Below, piece after piece: positions 19,071 through 26,436 of a DNA stretch of 64,000 nucleotides (position 1 is its first letter; the number at the start of each line of letters is the position of its first letter). Source of the stretch: Roseomonas haemaphysalidis (lineage in GTDB: Bacteria; Pseudomonadota; Alphaproteobacteria; Acetobacterales; Acetobacteraceae); assembly GCF_017355405.1 (NCBI RefSeq), contig NZ_CP061177.1:1066001-1130000 (forward strand), in the 5' to 3' direction. Below the pieces are notes generated by a model, which saw nothing but the letters and a program-made list of their open reading frames with translations, was not told where the DNA came from and searched no databases. Position numbers and translations under genes: made by a program.

Positions 19071-21722
19071 TCAGTGCAGCGCCAAACCCTTCGACACCTT
19101 CTCGAACGTTCCCTTGCTCAGTCCCGGCCGGGCCAGGATGCGCTCCAGCTCCGCCCGCATGATCGCCGCCCGCGGCTCCGCCTGGCGCTTCCAGTCGGTC
19201 AGCGGCGAGACCACGCGTGCCGCCACCTGGGCGTTCACCGGGTCCAGCGCGATCACCATCTCGGCCAGAAAGCGGTATCCCTCGCCGGAGGCGGCATGGA
19301 ACTGCGCCGGGTTGCCGGCGGCGAAGGCGCCGACCAGGGCCCGGACGCGGTTGGGGTTGCGGATGTCGAAGTCCGGGTGCAGCGCCAGGACCTGCACGGT
19401 GGCCAGCGTATCCGGGCGGCTGCTGGTGGCTTGCAGGGTGAACCACTTGTCCAGCACCAGCGGGTCATGCCGCCAGCGGGCGTGGAAGTCGGCCAGGGCG
19501 TCCAGGCGGGCGGGGTCGTCGGAATCGACCAGCACGCGCAGCGCGGCCAGCACGTCGGTCATGTTGCCGCCGGCGGCGTATTGCGCGCGGGCGCGGCGCA
19601 GCCCGTCGCCGCCGGGCGCCATGCTGAGCACGGACAGGGCGGCGTTGCGCAGTGCCCGGCGGCCGATGGAAGGGCCGTCGATGCGGTAGGGGCCGGGGTC
19701 GGCCAGCCGGTCGTGCAGCTCCGCCAGCCGGGGGGCAAAGCGAATGCCGAGCTGCCGGCGCAGCGACTGGCGCACGGCGTGGATCGCCTCGGGGTCCGCC
19801 ACCGGCATCTGGTCGGCCACGAAGGATTCGGACGGCAGCGCGAAGGCCTCGGCCGCGAAGGCGGGGTCGCTGTCGGCGCGGTCCAGCGCCGCGGCGGCGA
19901 TGGCGGCCAGACCCTCGCCCAGCACCGGCTCGCCGCCCTGCGCGACCATGCGCAGCATGGCGGCGGTGGCGTATTGCTGGCCGGATTCCCAGGCGACAAA
20001 GGGGTCGCTGTCATGCGCCGCCAGCAGGCCGAGGCTGTCCTGCCCCAGGCCCGACAGCTTCACGGGGGCGGAGAAGCCGCGCAACAGCGAGGGGGTGGGG
20101 CGTTCGGGCAGGCCCTCGAACACGAAGTCCTGCCGCGCCTCCTCCAGCAGCAGCACGCGCTCCGCCGGGGCATCGGCCGCGTTCTCGCCGCGCAGGCGCA
20201 GCGGCAGGGCCCCGCCGCCGGCGCCCAGCAGGCCCATGGCGACGGGGATCGGCACCGGCTGCTTGTGCGGCTGGCCGGGGGTGGGGGGCGTGCGCTGCGC
20301 CAGGCTGAGGGTGTAGCGGCCGCTGGCCGCATCGAAATCCTCGGTGACGTGCAGTTCCGGCGTGCCGGCCTGGGCATACCAGCGGGCGAAGCGGGAAAGA
20401 TCGGTGCCCGAGGCGTCCTGCATGGCGGCCACGAAATCCTCGATCGTCACGGCCTGGTTGTCGTGCCGCTGGATGTAGAGGTCCATGCCGCGGCGGAAGG
20501 CTTCCGGCCCGATCAGCGCACGCATCATCCGCACCACCTCCGAACCCTTCTGGTAGACGGTGGCGGTGTAGAAGTTGTTGATCTCGACATAGGAATCCGG
20601 GCGCACCGGGTGCGCCATCGGCCCCGCGTCCTCCGGAAACTGCGCGGCCCGCAGGCGGCGGACATTGGCCAGCCGCTTGACCGCGGCACTGCCCATGGCT
20701 TCCGAGAAGTGCTGGTCGCGGAACACCGTCAGCCCTTCCTTCAGCGACAGCTGGAACCAGTCGCGGCAGGTGACGCGGTTGCCGGTCCAGTTGTGGAAGT
20801 ACTCATGCGCGACGACCGTCTCGATGCCCTCATAGTCGCCATCCGTCGCCGTCTCGGGCCGCGCCAGGATGTACTTGGTGTTGAAGACGTTGAGCCCCTT
20901 GTTCTCCATCGCCCCCATGTTGAAGTCGGACACGGCGGCGATGTTGAAGACGTCCAGGTCGTATTCCAGCCCGTACTCCTCCTCGTCCCAGCGCATGGAG
21001 GCCTTCAGGCTGTCCATGGCGTGGCCGCAGGCGTCCTGGTCGCCGTCCCGCACGTAGATCGCCAGCGCTACCTCCCGGCCGGATTGCGTGGTGAAGCGGT
21101 CGCGCACCGCCACCAGGTCGCCGGCCACCAGCGCGAACAGATAGGAGGGCTTGGGGTGCGGGTCCTCCCACTTCGCCCAATGACGGCCGCCGGGCAGCTC
21201 GCCATGGCCCGCCGGATTGCCGTTGGACAGCAGCACGGGGCAACTGGCGCGGTCGGCCTCGATCGTCACGGTGTAGCGGGACATCACGTCCGGCCGGTCC
21301 GGGAAGTAGGTGATGCGGCGGAAGCCCTCGGCCTCGCACTGCGTGAAGTAGTTGCCGCCCGAAAGATACAGGCCCGAGAGTTCCGTGTTGGCCTCGGGCG
21401 AGATGCGCACGCGCGTTTCCAGCACGCACTCCGCCGGCAGGTCGTCGATGCGCAGCCCGCCGCCGGGCAGGTGCTGCAGCCGCGCGGGCTCCACCGCCAC
21501 GCCGTCGATGCTGGCGTCCAGCAGCGTCAGCGCCTCGCCATCCAGCTCCAGCGGCGCCGGGCCGCCGTTGCGGCGCAGGCCGAGCCGGGCGCGCACCACT
21601 GTCTCGGTCGGGTGCAGGGCGAAATGCAGGTCGACGCTGTGCACCCAATAGGCGGGCGGGCGGTAGTCCTGGCGGTGGATGGTCGCGGGGGTCGCGTCGG
21701 GGTCTGCTTGGGGGGCGCTCAT
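19071..21722 (-). CDS. pepN: Aminopeptidase N
   Basis: M1-family zinc aminopeptidase, 883 aa, of the bacterial PepN subfamily. The substrate-binding motif GAMEN and the zinc site HEYFHNWTGNRVTCRDWFQ are both present. The N-terminal beta-domain (about residues 1-190), catalytic domain, small beta-domain and C-terminal helical ARM-like domain give full family length. ATG 21722 (MSAPQADPD) is chosen; an upstream in-frame ATG would add 16 residues. Cytoplasmic peptide turnover is the expected role. Confidence 0.95.
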   Translation of the reverse strand: MSAPQADPDATPATIHRQDYRPPAYWVHSVDLHFALHPTETVVRARLGLRRNGGPAPLELDGEALTLLDASIDGVAVEPARLQHLPGGGLRIDDLPAECVLETRVRISPEANTELSGLYLSGGNYFTQCEAEGFRRITYFPDRPDVMSRYTVTIEADRASCPVLLSNGNPAGHGELPGGRHWAKWEDPHPKPSYLFALVAGDLVAVRDRFTTQSGREVALAIYVRDGDQDACGHAMDSLKASMRWDEEEYGLEYDLDVFNIAAVSDFNMGAMENKGLNVFNTKYILARPETATDGDYEGIETVVAHEYFHNWTGNRVTCRDWFQLSLKEGLTVFRDQHFSEAMGSAAVKRLANVRRLRAAQFPEDAGPMAHPVRPDSYVEINNFYTATVYQKGSEVVRMMRALIGPEAFRRGMDLYIQRHDNQAVTIEDFVAAMQDASGTDLSRFARWYAQAGTPELHVTEDFDAASGRYTLSLAQRTPPTPGQPHKQPVPIPVAMGLLGAGGGALPLRLRGENAADAPAERVLLLEEARQDFVFEGLPERPTPSLLRGFSAPVKLSGLGQDSLGLLAAHDSDPFVAWESGQQYATAAMLRMVAQGGEPVLGEGLAAIAAAALDRADSDPAFAAEAFALPSESFVADQMPVADPEAIHAVRQSLRRQLGIRFAPRLAELHDRLADPGPYRIDGPSIGRRALRNAALSVLSMAPGGDGLRRARAQYAAGGNMTDVLAALRVLVDSDDPARLDALADFHARWRHDPLVLDKWFTLQATSSRPDTLATVQVLALHPDFDIRNPNRVRALVGAFAAGNPAQFHAASGEGYRFLAEMVIALDPVNAQVAARVVSPLTDWKRQAEPRAAIMRAELERILARPGLSKGTFEKVSKGLALH

Positions 21723-21817
21723 GGCGCGGGCTCCTGCCAGGGTCGGGCGATAGCGTGCTTGCGGGGCCAATATGGGCCGCCGGTCGCGGCACGCCCAGCA
21801 GGGGTGGGGCGCGGGTG

Positions 21818-22045
21818 GCCCTTGAGGGGGCGCTGCCCCTCAAACTCCCCCGGCAGGGTATTGAATCCCCTGCACCCCCATCTGTCGGTGCGGAACTGCT
21901 GGGGCAGCAATATCAATCGCGAAACCATATAATTAAGACGAAATTGGTGCCACCGTCACCGGCAGTGCCAAACACAGGAGGGTCCAGGGGATCTAATCCC
22001 CTGGCGGGGAGAGTTTGAGAGGGGCAGCGCCCCTCTCAAGGGCCA
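21818..22045. repeat. Family 2 paired double-hairpin repeat, copy 2
   Basis: Left arm about 21818-21885 (TTGAGGGGGCGCTGCCCCTCAA, then GCAGGG...CCCCTGC). Right arm about 21978-22045 (CCAGGGGATCTAATCCCCTGG, then TTGAGAGGGGCAGCGCCCCTCTCAA). The centre, about 21890-21975, is AT-rich for this genome (CATATAATTAAGACGAAATTGG part). It fills most of the 415-bp gap between pepN and the amino-acid ABC transporter, so promoters of both divergent genes must sit in or beside it. Confidence 0.8.
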
Positions 22046-22137
22046 CCGTCGGGCCCCCCGGCTTTACGGCACGCCGCTTGCGTGGTCACTGGCGCGCAGC
22101 ATCGCCCGCGCACCGCCACCGCCAGGATATCCGTTGC

Positions 22138-22893
22138 ATGACTGAGGCCCGTCCCCACCCCCCCATCGTCGCCGCCCATGGGCTGTGGAAGCGCTTCGGC
22201 GCGCTGACCGTGCTGAAGGGCGTGGACCTGGAGGTGGCGGAAAAACAGCTCGTCTTCATCATCGGCCCGTCCGGCTCCGGCAAGTCGACGCTGCTGCGCT
22301 GTCTGAACCGGCTGGAAACCCCGGATGACGGCGCCATCCGCATCGACGGCATCGACCTGCTGAGCCCGAAGACGGACATCAACAAGGCGCGCCAGCGGAT
22401 CGGCATGGTGTTCCAGTCCTTCAACCTGTACCCGCACATGACGGCGCGGCAGAACGTCACGCTGGCGCTGCGCAAGGTGCTGGGGCAGGGGCGCGACCAG
22501 GCGGACGAGGCCGCGCGCCGCGCGCTGGACCGCGTCGGGCTGGCGGAGCGGATGGACCATTTTCCCGCGCAGCTTTCGGGCGGCCAGCAGCAGCGCGTCG
22601 CCATCGCGCGGGCCATCGCGCTGGAGCCGCGCGTGATGCTGTTCGACGAGCCGACCAGCGCGCTGGACCCCGAGCTGGTGGGCGGCGTGCTGAGCGTGAT
22701 GCGCGAGCTGCGCCAAAGCGGCATGACCATGGTGGTGGTGAGCCACGAGATGGCCTTCGCCAAGGCCGCCGCCGACCGCGTCATCTTCATGGCGGATGGC
22801 GAGAAGCTGGAGGAAGGCCCGCCGGCCGCGGTGTTCGAGTCGCCGCAGCACGCGCGCACCCGCGCCTTCATCGGCCAGATCGATCGTCACTAG
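22138..22893 (+). CDS. Polar amino-acid ABC transporter, ATP-binding protein
   Basis: ATPase of a PAAT-type importer, 251 aa, close to GlnQ/HisP. Walker A is GPSGSGKST, the Q-loop is [13 protein letters not shown], the signature is LSGGQQQR and Walker B is [15 protein letters not shown], then the H-loop VVSHEM. It is separated from the first permease gene by 1 bp. ATG 22138 is the only start giving the normal N-terminus. Confidence 0.92.
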   Translation: MTEARPHPPIVAAHGLWKRFGALTVLKGVDLEVAEKQLVFIIGPSGSGKSTLLRCLNRLETPDDGAIRIDGIDLLSPKTDINKARQRIGMVFQSFNLYPHMTARQNVTLALRKVLGQGRDQADEAARRALDRVGLAERMDHFPAQLSGGQQQRVAIARAIALEPRVMLFDEPTSALDPELVGGVLSVMRELRQSGMTMVVVSHEMAFAKAAADRVIFMADGEKLEEGPPAAVFESPQHARTRAFIGQIDRH

Positions 22894-22894
22894 G

Positions 22895-23575
22895 ATGGGG
22901 GGGTTCGAGAGCTTCGCCTTCTCCTTCCTCAATGCGAAGGTGATGGCGCAATACCTGCCGCTGATCGCGCAGGGGTTCGGCCTGACCGTGGTGCTGGCGC
23001 TGCTGGTGGTGGTGACCGGGCTGGCGCTGGGGCTGGCGCTGGCCTTGGTCCGCTCCTTCGGCATCCGGCCGCTGAACTGGCTGATCATCTTCGTGGTGGA
23101 CCTGTTCCGCGCGCTGCCGCCGCTGGTCATCATCGTGCTGCTGTTCTTCGGGCTGCCGGCGGCGGGGCTCGGCATGTCGGGCTTCGCGGCCACCTGGCTG
23201 TCGCTCAGCCTGGTGCTGATGGCCTTCGCGGAAGAAATCTTCTGGGCGGGGCTGACTTCCGTGCAGAAGGGGCAGTGGGAGGCCTCGCGCTCCACCGGCT
23301 TGTCCTTCACGCAGACGCTGCGGCACGTGGTGCTGCCCCAGGCGCTGCGCATCACCATCCCGCCGCTGACCAACCGCACCATCGCCATCACCAAGGGCAC
23401 CGCGCTGGGCTCCGTGGTGGGGGTGTCGGAGATCCTGGGCGCCTCGCAAAGCGCCATGAGCTTCTCGGCCAATCCCTCGCCGCTGATGCTCGGCGCCATC
23501 GCCTACCTGATCCTGTTCATTCCCGTCGTCGCCTTCGGCCGCTGGGTCGAGCGGCGGTTCGCCTGGAAGCGGTGA
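22895..23575 (+). CDS. Polar amino-acid ABC transporter permease (first)
   Basis: Integral membrane subunit, 226 aa, with about five helices. The EAA-loop EASRSTGLSFTQTLRHVVLPQALRI contacts the ATPase; FRALPPLVIIVLLFFGLP is the typical PAAT helix. The ATG lies 1 bp after the ATPase stop, with GGATGGGGGGG context. Together with the next permease it would form a heterodimeric channel. Confidence 0.9.
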   Translation: MGGFESFAFSFLNAKVMAQYLPLIAQGFGLTVVLALLVVVTGLALGLALALVRSFGIRPLNWLIIFVVDLFRALPPLVIIVLLFFGLPAAGLGMSGFAATWLSLSLVLMAFAEEIFWAGLTSVQKGQWEASRSTGLSFTQTLRHVVLPQALRITIPPLTNRTIAITKGTALGSVVGVSEILGASQSAMSFSANPSPLMLGAIAYLILFIPVVAFGRWVERRFAWKR

Positions 23576-23580
23576 GCGCC

Positions 23581-24255
23581 ATGGACGACTTCATCCAAGC
23601 CTTTCTCAACCTCGACATCGTGCGCGAGGCCTCGCCCATCCTGTGGCAGGGGCTGTGGCAGACGCTGCTGCTGGCGGTGATGGTGGTGCCGCTGGGCATC
23701 GTCGGCGGCGTGGTTCTGGCGCTGCTGTCCACGGCGCCGTTGCGCTGGGTGCGGCTCGCCGCCGCGGCCTGGGTGGACCTGTTCCGCGCCATCCCGCCGC
23801 TGGTGCTGCTGGTGTTCCTCTACGCCGGCCTGCCCTTCGCGGGGCTCGACGTCGGCGCCTGGGGGGCGGTGGCGATCGGCTTCTTTCTCAACACCGGCGC
23901 CTATTACGGCGAGGTGCTGCGCGCCGGCATCGACAGCGTGCCGCGCGGGCAAACCGAGGCGGCGCGCTCCACCGGCCTCGGCGCGGCGCGCACGCTGGCC
24001 CACGTCGTGCTGCCGCAGGCGGTGCGCAACGTTATGCCGGACCTGATCAGCAACACGGTGGAGGTGGTCAAGCTCACCTCCATCGCCAGCGTCGTGGCGC
24101 TGCCGGAGCTGCTATTCCAGGCGCGGCAGGCGCAGAACGTCACCTACAACGCGTCCCCCATCGTGGCGGCGGCGGTGGCCTATTTCCTGCTGCTCTGGCC
24201 GCTGGTGCGGCTGATGTCGCGGCTGGAAAACAAGGCGATGGCGGGGCGGCACTGA
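23581..24255 (+). CDS. Polar amino-acid ABC transporter permease (second)
   Basis: Second PAAT permease, 224 aa. FRAIPPLVLLVFLYAGLPF and the EAA-loop EAARSTGLGAARTLAHVVLPQAV are clear. It lies 5 bp after the first permease. No periplasmic binding protein is found on either side, so the importer must borrow one encoded elsewhere. Substrate not inferable. Confidence 0.9.
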   Translation: MDDFIQAFLNLDIVREASPILWQGLWQTLLLAVMVVPLGIVGGVVLALLSTAPLRWVRLAAAAWVDLFRAIPPLVLLVFLYAGLPFAGLDVGAWGAVAIGFFLNTGAYYGEVLRAGIDSVPRGQTEAARSTGLGAARTLAHVVLPQAVRNVMPDLISNTVEVVKLTSIASVVALPELLFQARQAQNVTYNASPIVAAAVAYFLLLWPLVRLMSRLENKAMAGRH

Positions 24256-24779
24256 GCGCCCGCCTGTCCTGCGCCGATGCGCTGGCCAGGACGGGCCTGC
24301 TGGACCGGCTGGCCGCGTTCGACCCACATGTCGCGGGCACCCCGCCGCTCGGGCTCGACCTGCCGTCCAGCGACATCGACCTGCTGTGCTGCGCGCCGGA
24401 CCCCGTGGCCTTCGCCCGCGCCGTGTGGGACACCTGCGCCGGGCACAGGAACTTCCGCATGCACCAGTGGACCGGCGCGGACCGCCCGGTGGTCGCGGGG
24501 TTCGAGGCGGCAGGCTGGTGCTTCGAGATCTTCGGCCAGGCCCGGCCCGTGCAGCTCCAGCACGGCTGGCGGCACTTCCTGGTGGAGCGCCGCCTGCTGG
24601 CCCTTGGTGGCGATGGCCTGCGCGAGGCCGTGATGCGGCAGCGACACCGGGGGGCCAAGACCGAGCCGGCCTTTGCCGCCGTGCTGGCGCGGCGGGGCGA
24701 TCCTTTTCAAGCCATGCTGGAGCTGGAAGGGCAGCCCGATGCCGCGCTGGCCGCGCTGCTCCGCCACCAGGGCTTCTGA
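24252..24779 (+). CDS. DUF4269 (nucleotidyltransferase-like) protein, probable CTG start
   Basis: The 175-aa reading has the DUF4269 pattern: HVAGTPPLGLDLPSSDIDLL near residues 27-46, where GT...SDID resembles the GS...DxD motif of nucleotidyltransferases, then GFEAAGWCFEIFGQARPV and HFLVERRLLALGG. No function is known. No ATG, GTG or TTG occurs in this frame before the conserved core. The best start is CTG 24252, whose last two bases overlap the permease stop (CTGA); CTG 24264 is an alternative. Starting at the first ATG (near 24460) would delete the conserved motif. Confidence 0.65.
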   Translation: MSARLSCADALARTGLLDRLAAFDPHVAGTPPLGLDLPSSDIDLLCCAPDPVAFARAVWDTCAGHRNFRMHQWTGADRPVVAGFEAAGWCFEIFGQARPVQLQHGWRHFLVERRLLALGGDGLREAVMRQRHRGAKTEPAFAAVLARRGDPFQAMLELEGQPDAALAALLRHQGF

Positions 24780-24795
24780 TGGCCGCCCGAGCCGC

Positions 24796-25308
24796 TCAGC
24801 GCAGCTGCGGATTGTCGAAGTCCGGCCGGCGATAGGCCGCCAGCGCCTGTTCCAGCGCCGCCGCCAGCTCCGCCTTCTCGCTTTCAGACAGATACACGCC
24901 GAGCGGGATGCGCTGGCCGCGCCGCACCAGCGCCAGCCCGTCGCGCTCCGTCAGCTCCACATTGGCCCAGTAGGCCTGCATGCTGGCTTCGCTGCGCCGG
25001 CCACGGTGGTCGGTGCGGCGCACCGTCACCACGCCGTCCGTCAGCCGCACCACCTCCCGCGCCCGGTGTGCCCAGCGGTGGTGCAGCGTGACCAGTGCCA
25101 GCGCCAGCATCGACTCGGCGCCCAGAAAGCCGAACACCGGCCAGGCCCCCAGCCAGATGAAGGCGGCGCCCCCCGCCACCGTCCAGACCAGCGTGATGCC
25201 CGCCAGCAGCGCGAACAGCCCGCGGTGGAAGCTGTGGGCCGGCGTGCTGACGGCCTCGAACAGCACGGGCTCGGGCAACGGCGGGGGCAAGGCGGGGTTT
25301 GCCGGCAT
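24796..25308 (-). CDS. DUF2244 membrane protein
   Basis: The 170-aa protein has two predicted membrane helices (GLFALLAGITLVWTVAGGA and FIWLGAWPVFGFLGAESML region, about residues 29-70). A soluble C-terminal domain follows with VVRLTDGVVTVRRTDHRG and LVRRGQRIPLGVYLSESEK, the DUF2244 pattern. Such genes often sit beside cytochrome oxidase or nth genes; here it is divergent from nth. Function unknown. Confidence 0.8.
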   Translation of the reverse strand: MPANPALPPPLPEPVLFEAVSTPAHSFHRGLFALLAGITLVWTVAGGAAFIWLGAWPVFGFLGAESMLALALVTLHHRWAHRAREVVRLTDGVVTVRRTDHRGRRSEASMQAYWANVELTERDGLALVRRGQRIPLGVYLSESEKAELAAALEQALAAYRRPDFDNPQLR

Positions 25309-25362
25309 GGGCCGCCAGCATAGGCTGCCCGCCGCCCCCCTGCACGACGCGAGCGCGTGACC

Positions 25363-26205
25363 ATGACCCGAGTCCCCAAGACCCCGCCCCATCATCCCCT
25401 GGCCGAACCGCCTGACTCCGTGCCGCCCCCCGCCACCCCGCTGCGGGCCGCCCGCCGCCGCGCCGCCGCGCCGGCGGGCGATCCGCCGCCGCCCCGCCCC
25501 CGCCGCGCCGCCAAGCCGCTGCATGGCTCGGCCGAGGCGCCGCGCCGCGCCCGGCTGATGAATGCCAAGCAGGCCGGCGACTTCATCCGCGCCATCGCCG
25601 CCACCAACCCGGCGCCGCAGACCGAACTGACCTTCACCACGCCCTACACCCTGCTGGTGGCCGTGGCCTTGTCCGCCCAGGCCACGGACGTGTCGGTCAA
25701 CAAGGCCACCACCACCCTGTACCAGGAGGCCGCGACGCCACAGGCGATGGTGGCGCTGGGCGAGGAGGGGGTCGGCCGCCACATCCGCAGCGTCGGGCTA
25801 TGGAAGGGCAAGGCCAAGAACGTCATCGCCCTGTCCCGCCAGTTGATCGAGCGCCACGGCGGCGAGGTGCCGCATGACCGCGCGGCGCTGGAAGCGCTGC
25901 CCGGCGTCGGCCGCAAAACCGCCAACGTGGTGCTGAACGTGGCCTTCGGCGAGGACACCATGGCGGTGGACACGCACATCTTCCGCCTGGGCAACCGCAC
26001 CGGGCTGGCCCCGGGCAAGACGCCCCGCGCGGTGGAAGACGGGCTGGTGAAGCGCTGCCCGCCCGAGCTGCTGCGCGACGCGCACCACTGGCTGATCCTG
26101 CACGGGCGCTACATCTGCAAGGCACGGATGCCGGAATGCTGGCGCTGCCCGGCGATCGCGCTGTGCAACTACACGGACAAGGTGCGGGTAGCGCCGCTTC
26201 GCTAA
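25363..26205 (+). CDS. nth: Endonuclease III
   Basis: Bifunctional DNA glycosylase/AP lyase for oxidised pyrimidines. The 280-aa protein has the helix-hairpin-helix LPGVGRKTANVVLN with Lys185, catalytic Asp203 in VDTHIFR, and the [4Fe-4S] cysteines 252, 259, 262 and 268 (C-x6-C-x2-C-x5-C). It carries an N-terminal extension of about 65 residues, rich in Pro, Arg and Ala, absent from E. coli Nth. ATG 25363 is used; GTG 25357 is two codons earlier. Confidence 0.94.
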   Translation: MTRVPKTPPHHPLAEPPDSVPPPATPLRAARRRAAAPAGDPPPPRPRRAAKPLHGSAEAPRRARLMNAKQAGDFIRAIAATNPAPQTELTFTTPYTLLVAVALSAQATDVSVNKATTTLYQEAATPQAMVALGEEGVGRHIRSVGLWKGKAKNVIALSRQLIERHGGEVPHDRAALEALPGVGRKTANVVLNVAFGEDTMAVDTHIFRLGNRTGLAPGKTPRAVEDGLVKRCPPELLRDAHHWLILHGRYICKARMPECWRCPAIALCNYTDKVRVAPLR

Positions 26206-26220
26206 GCGGCGGCGTAGCGG

Positions 26221-26407
26221 GAAGGCCGGGGAAGGAATTCCCCGGACCCCATCTTTTTTCTGACGCTTTATCACGCCGGAAAGTGTCGTTCCCTGGCGCC
26301 ACAGTGATCCGCCGGAGGCAGCCAGGGCGCACCGCTCCCACCCGCAGAACCCGAAGTGGAACAGAAAAAGATGGGGGTTCGGGGGAATTCATTCCCCCGA
26401 CCTTTCT
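26221..26407. repeat. Family 1 paired hairpin repeat, copy 4
   Basis: Left arm about 26221-26263 (AAGGCCGGGGAAGGAATTCC, CCGGACCCCATC, TTTTTTCTG). Right arm about 26360-26407 (ACAGAAAAAGATGGGGGTTC, GGGGGAATTCATTCCCCC, GACCTTTC). The centre is about 96 bp. It fills the gap between the convergent nth and glycosyltransferase genes and can serve both as a terminator. Confidence 0.85.
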
Positions 26408-26436
26408 GCCCTGCAGGTCTGGCACGCCCAGCCTGG

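Noticed and set aside
18900..21932. Open frame of about 1000 codons antisense to pepN
   Set aside because: Same GC effect. The minus strand encodes a full aminopeptidase N with GAMEN and HEYFH motifs.
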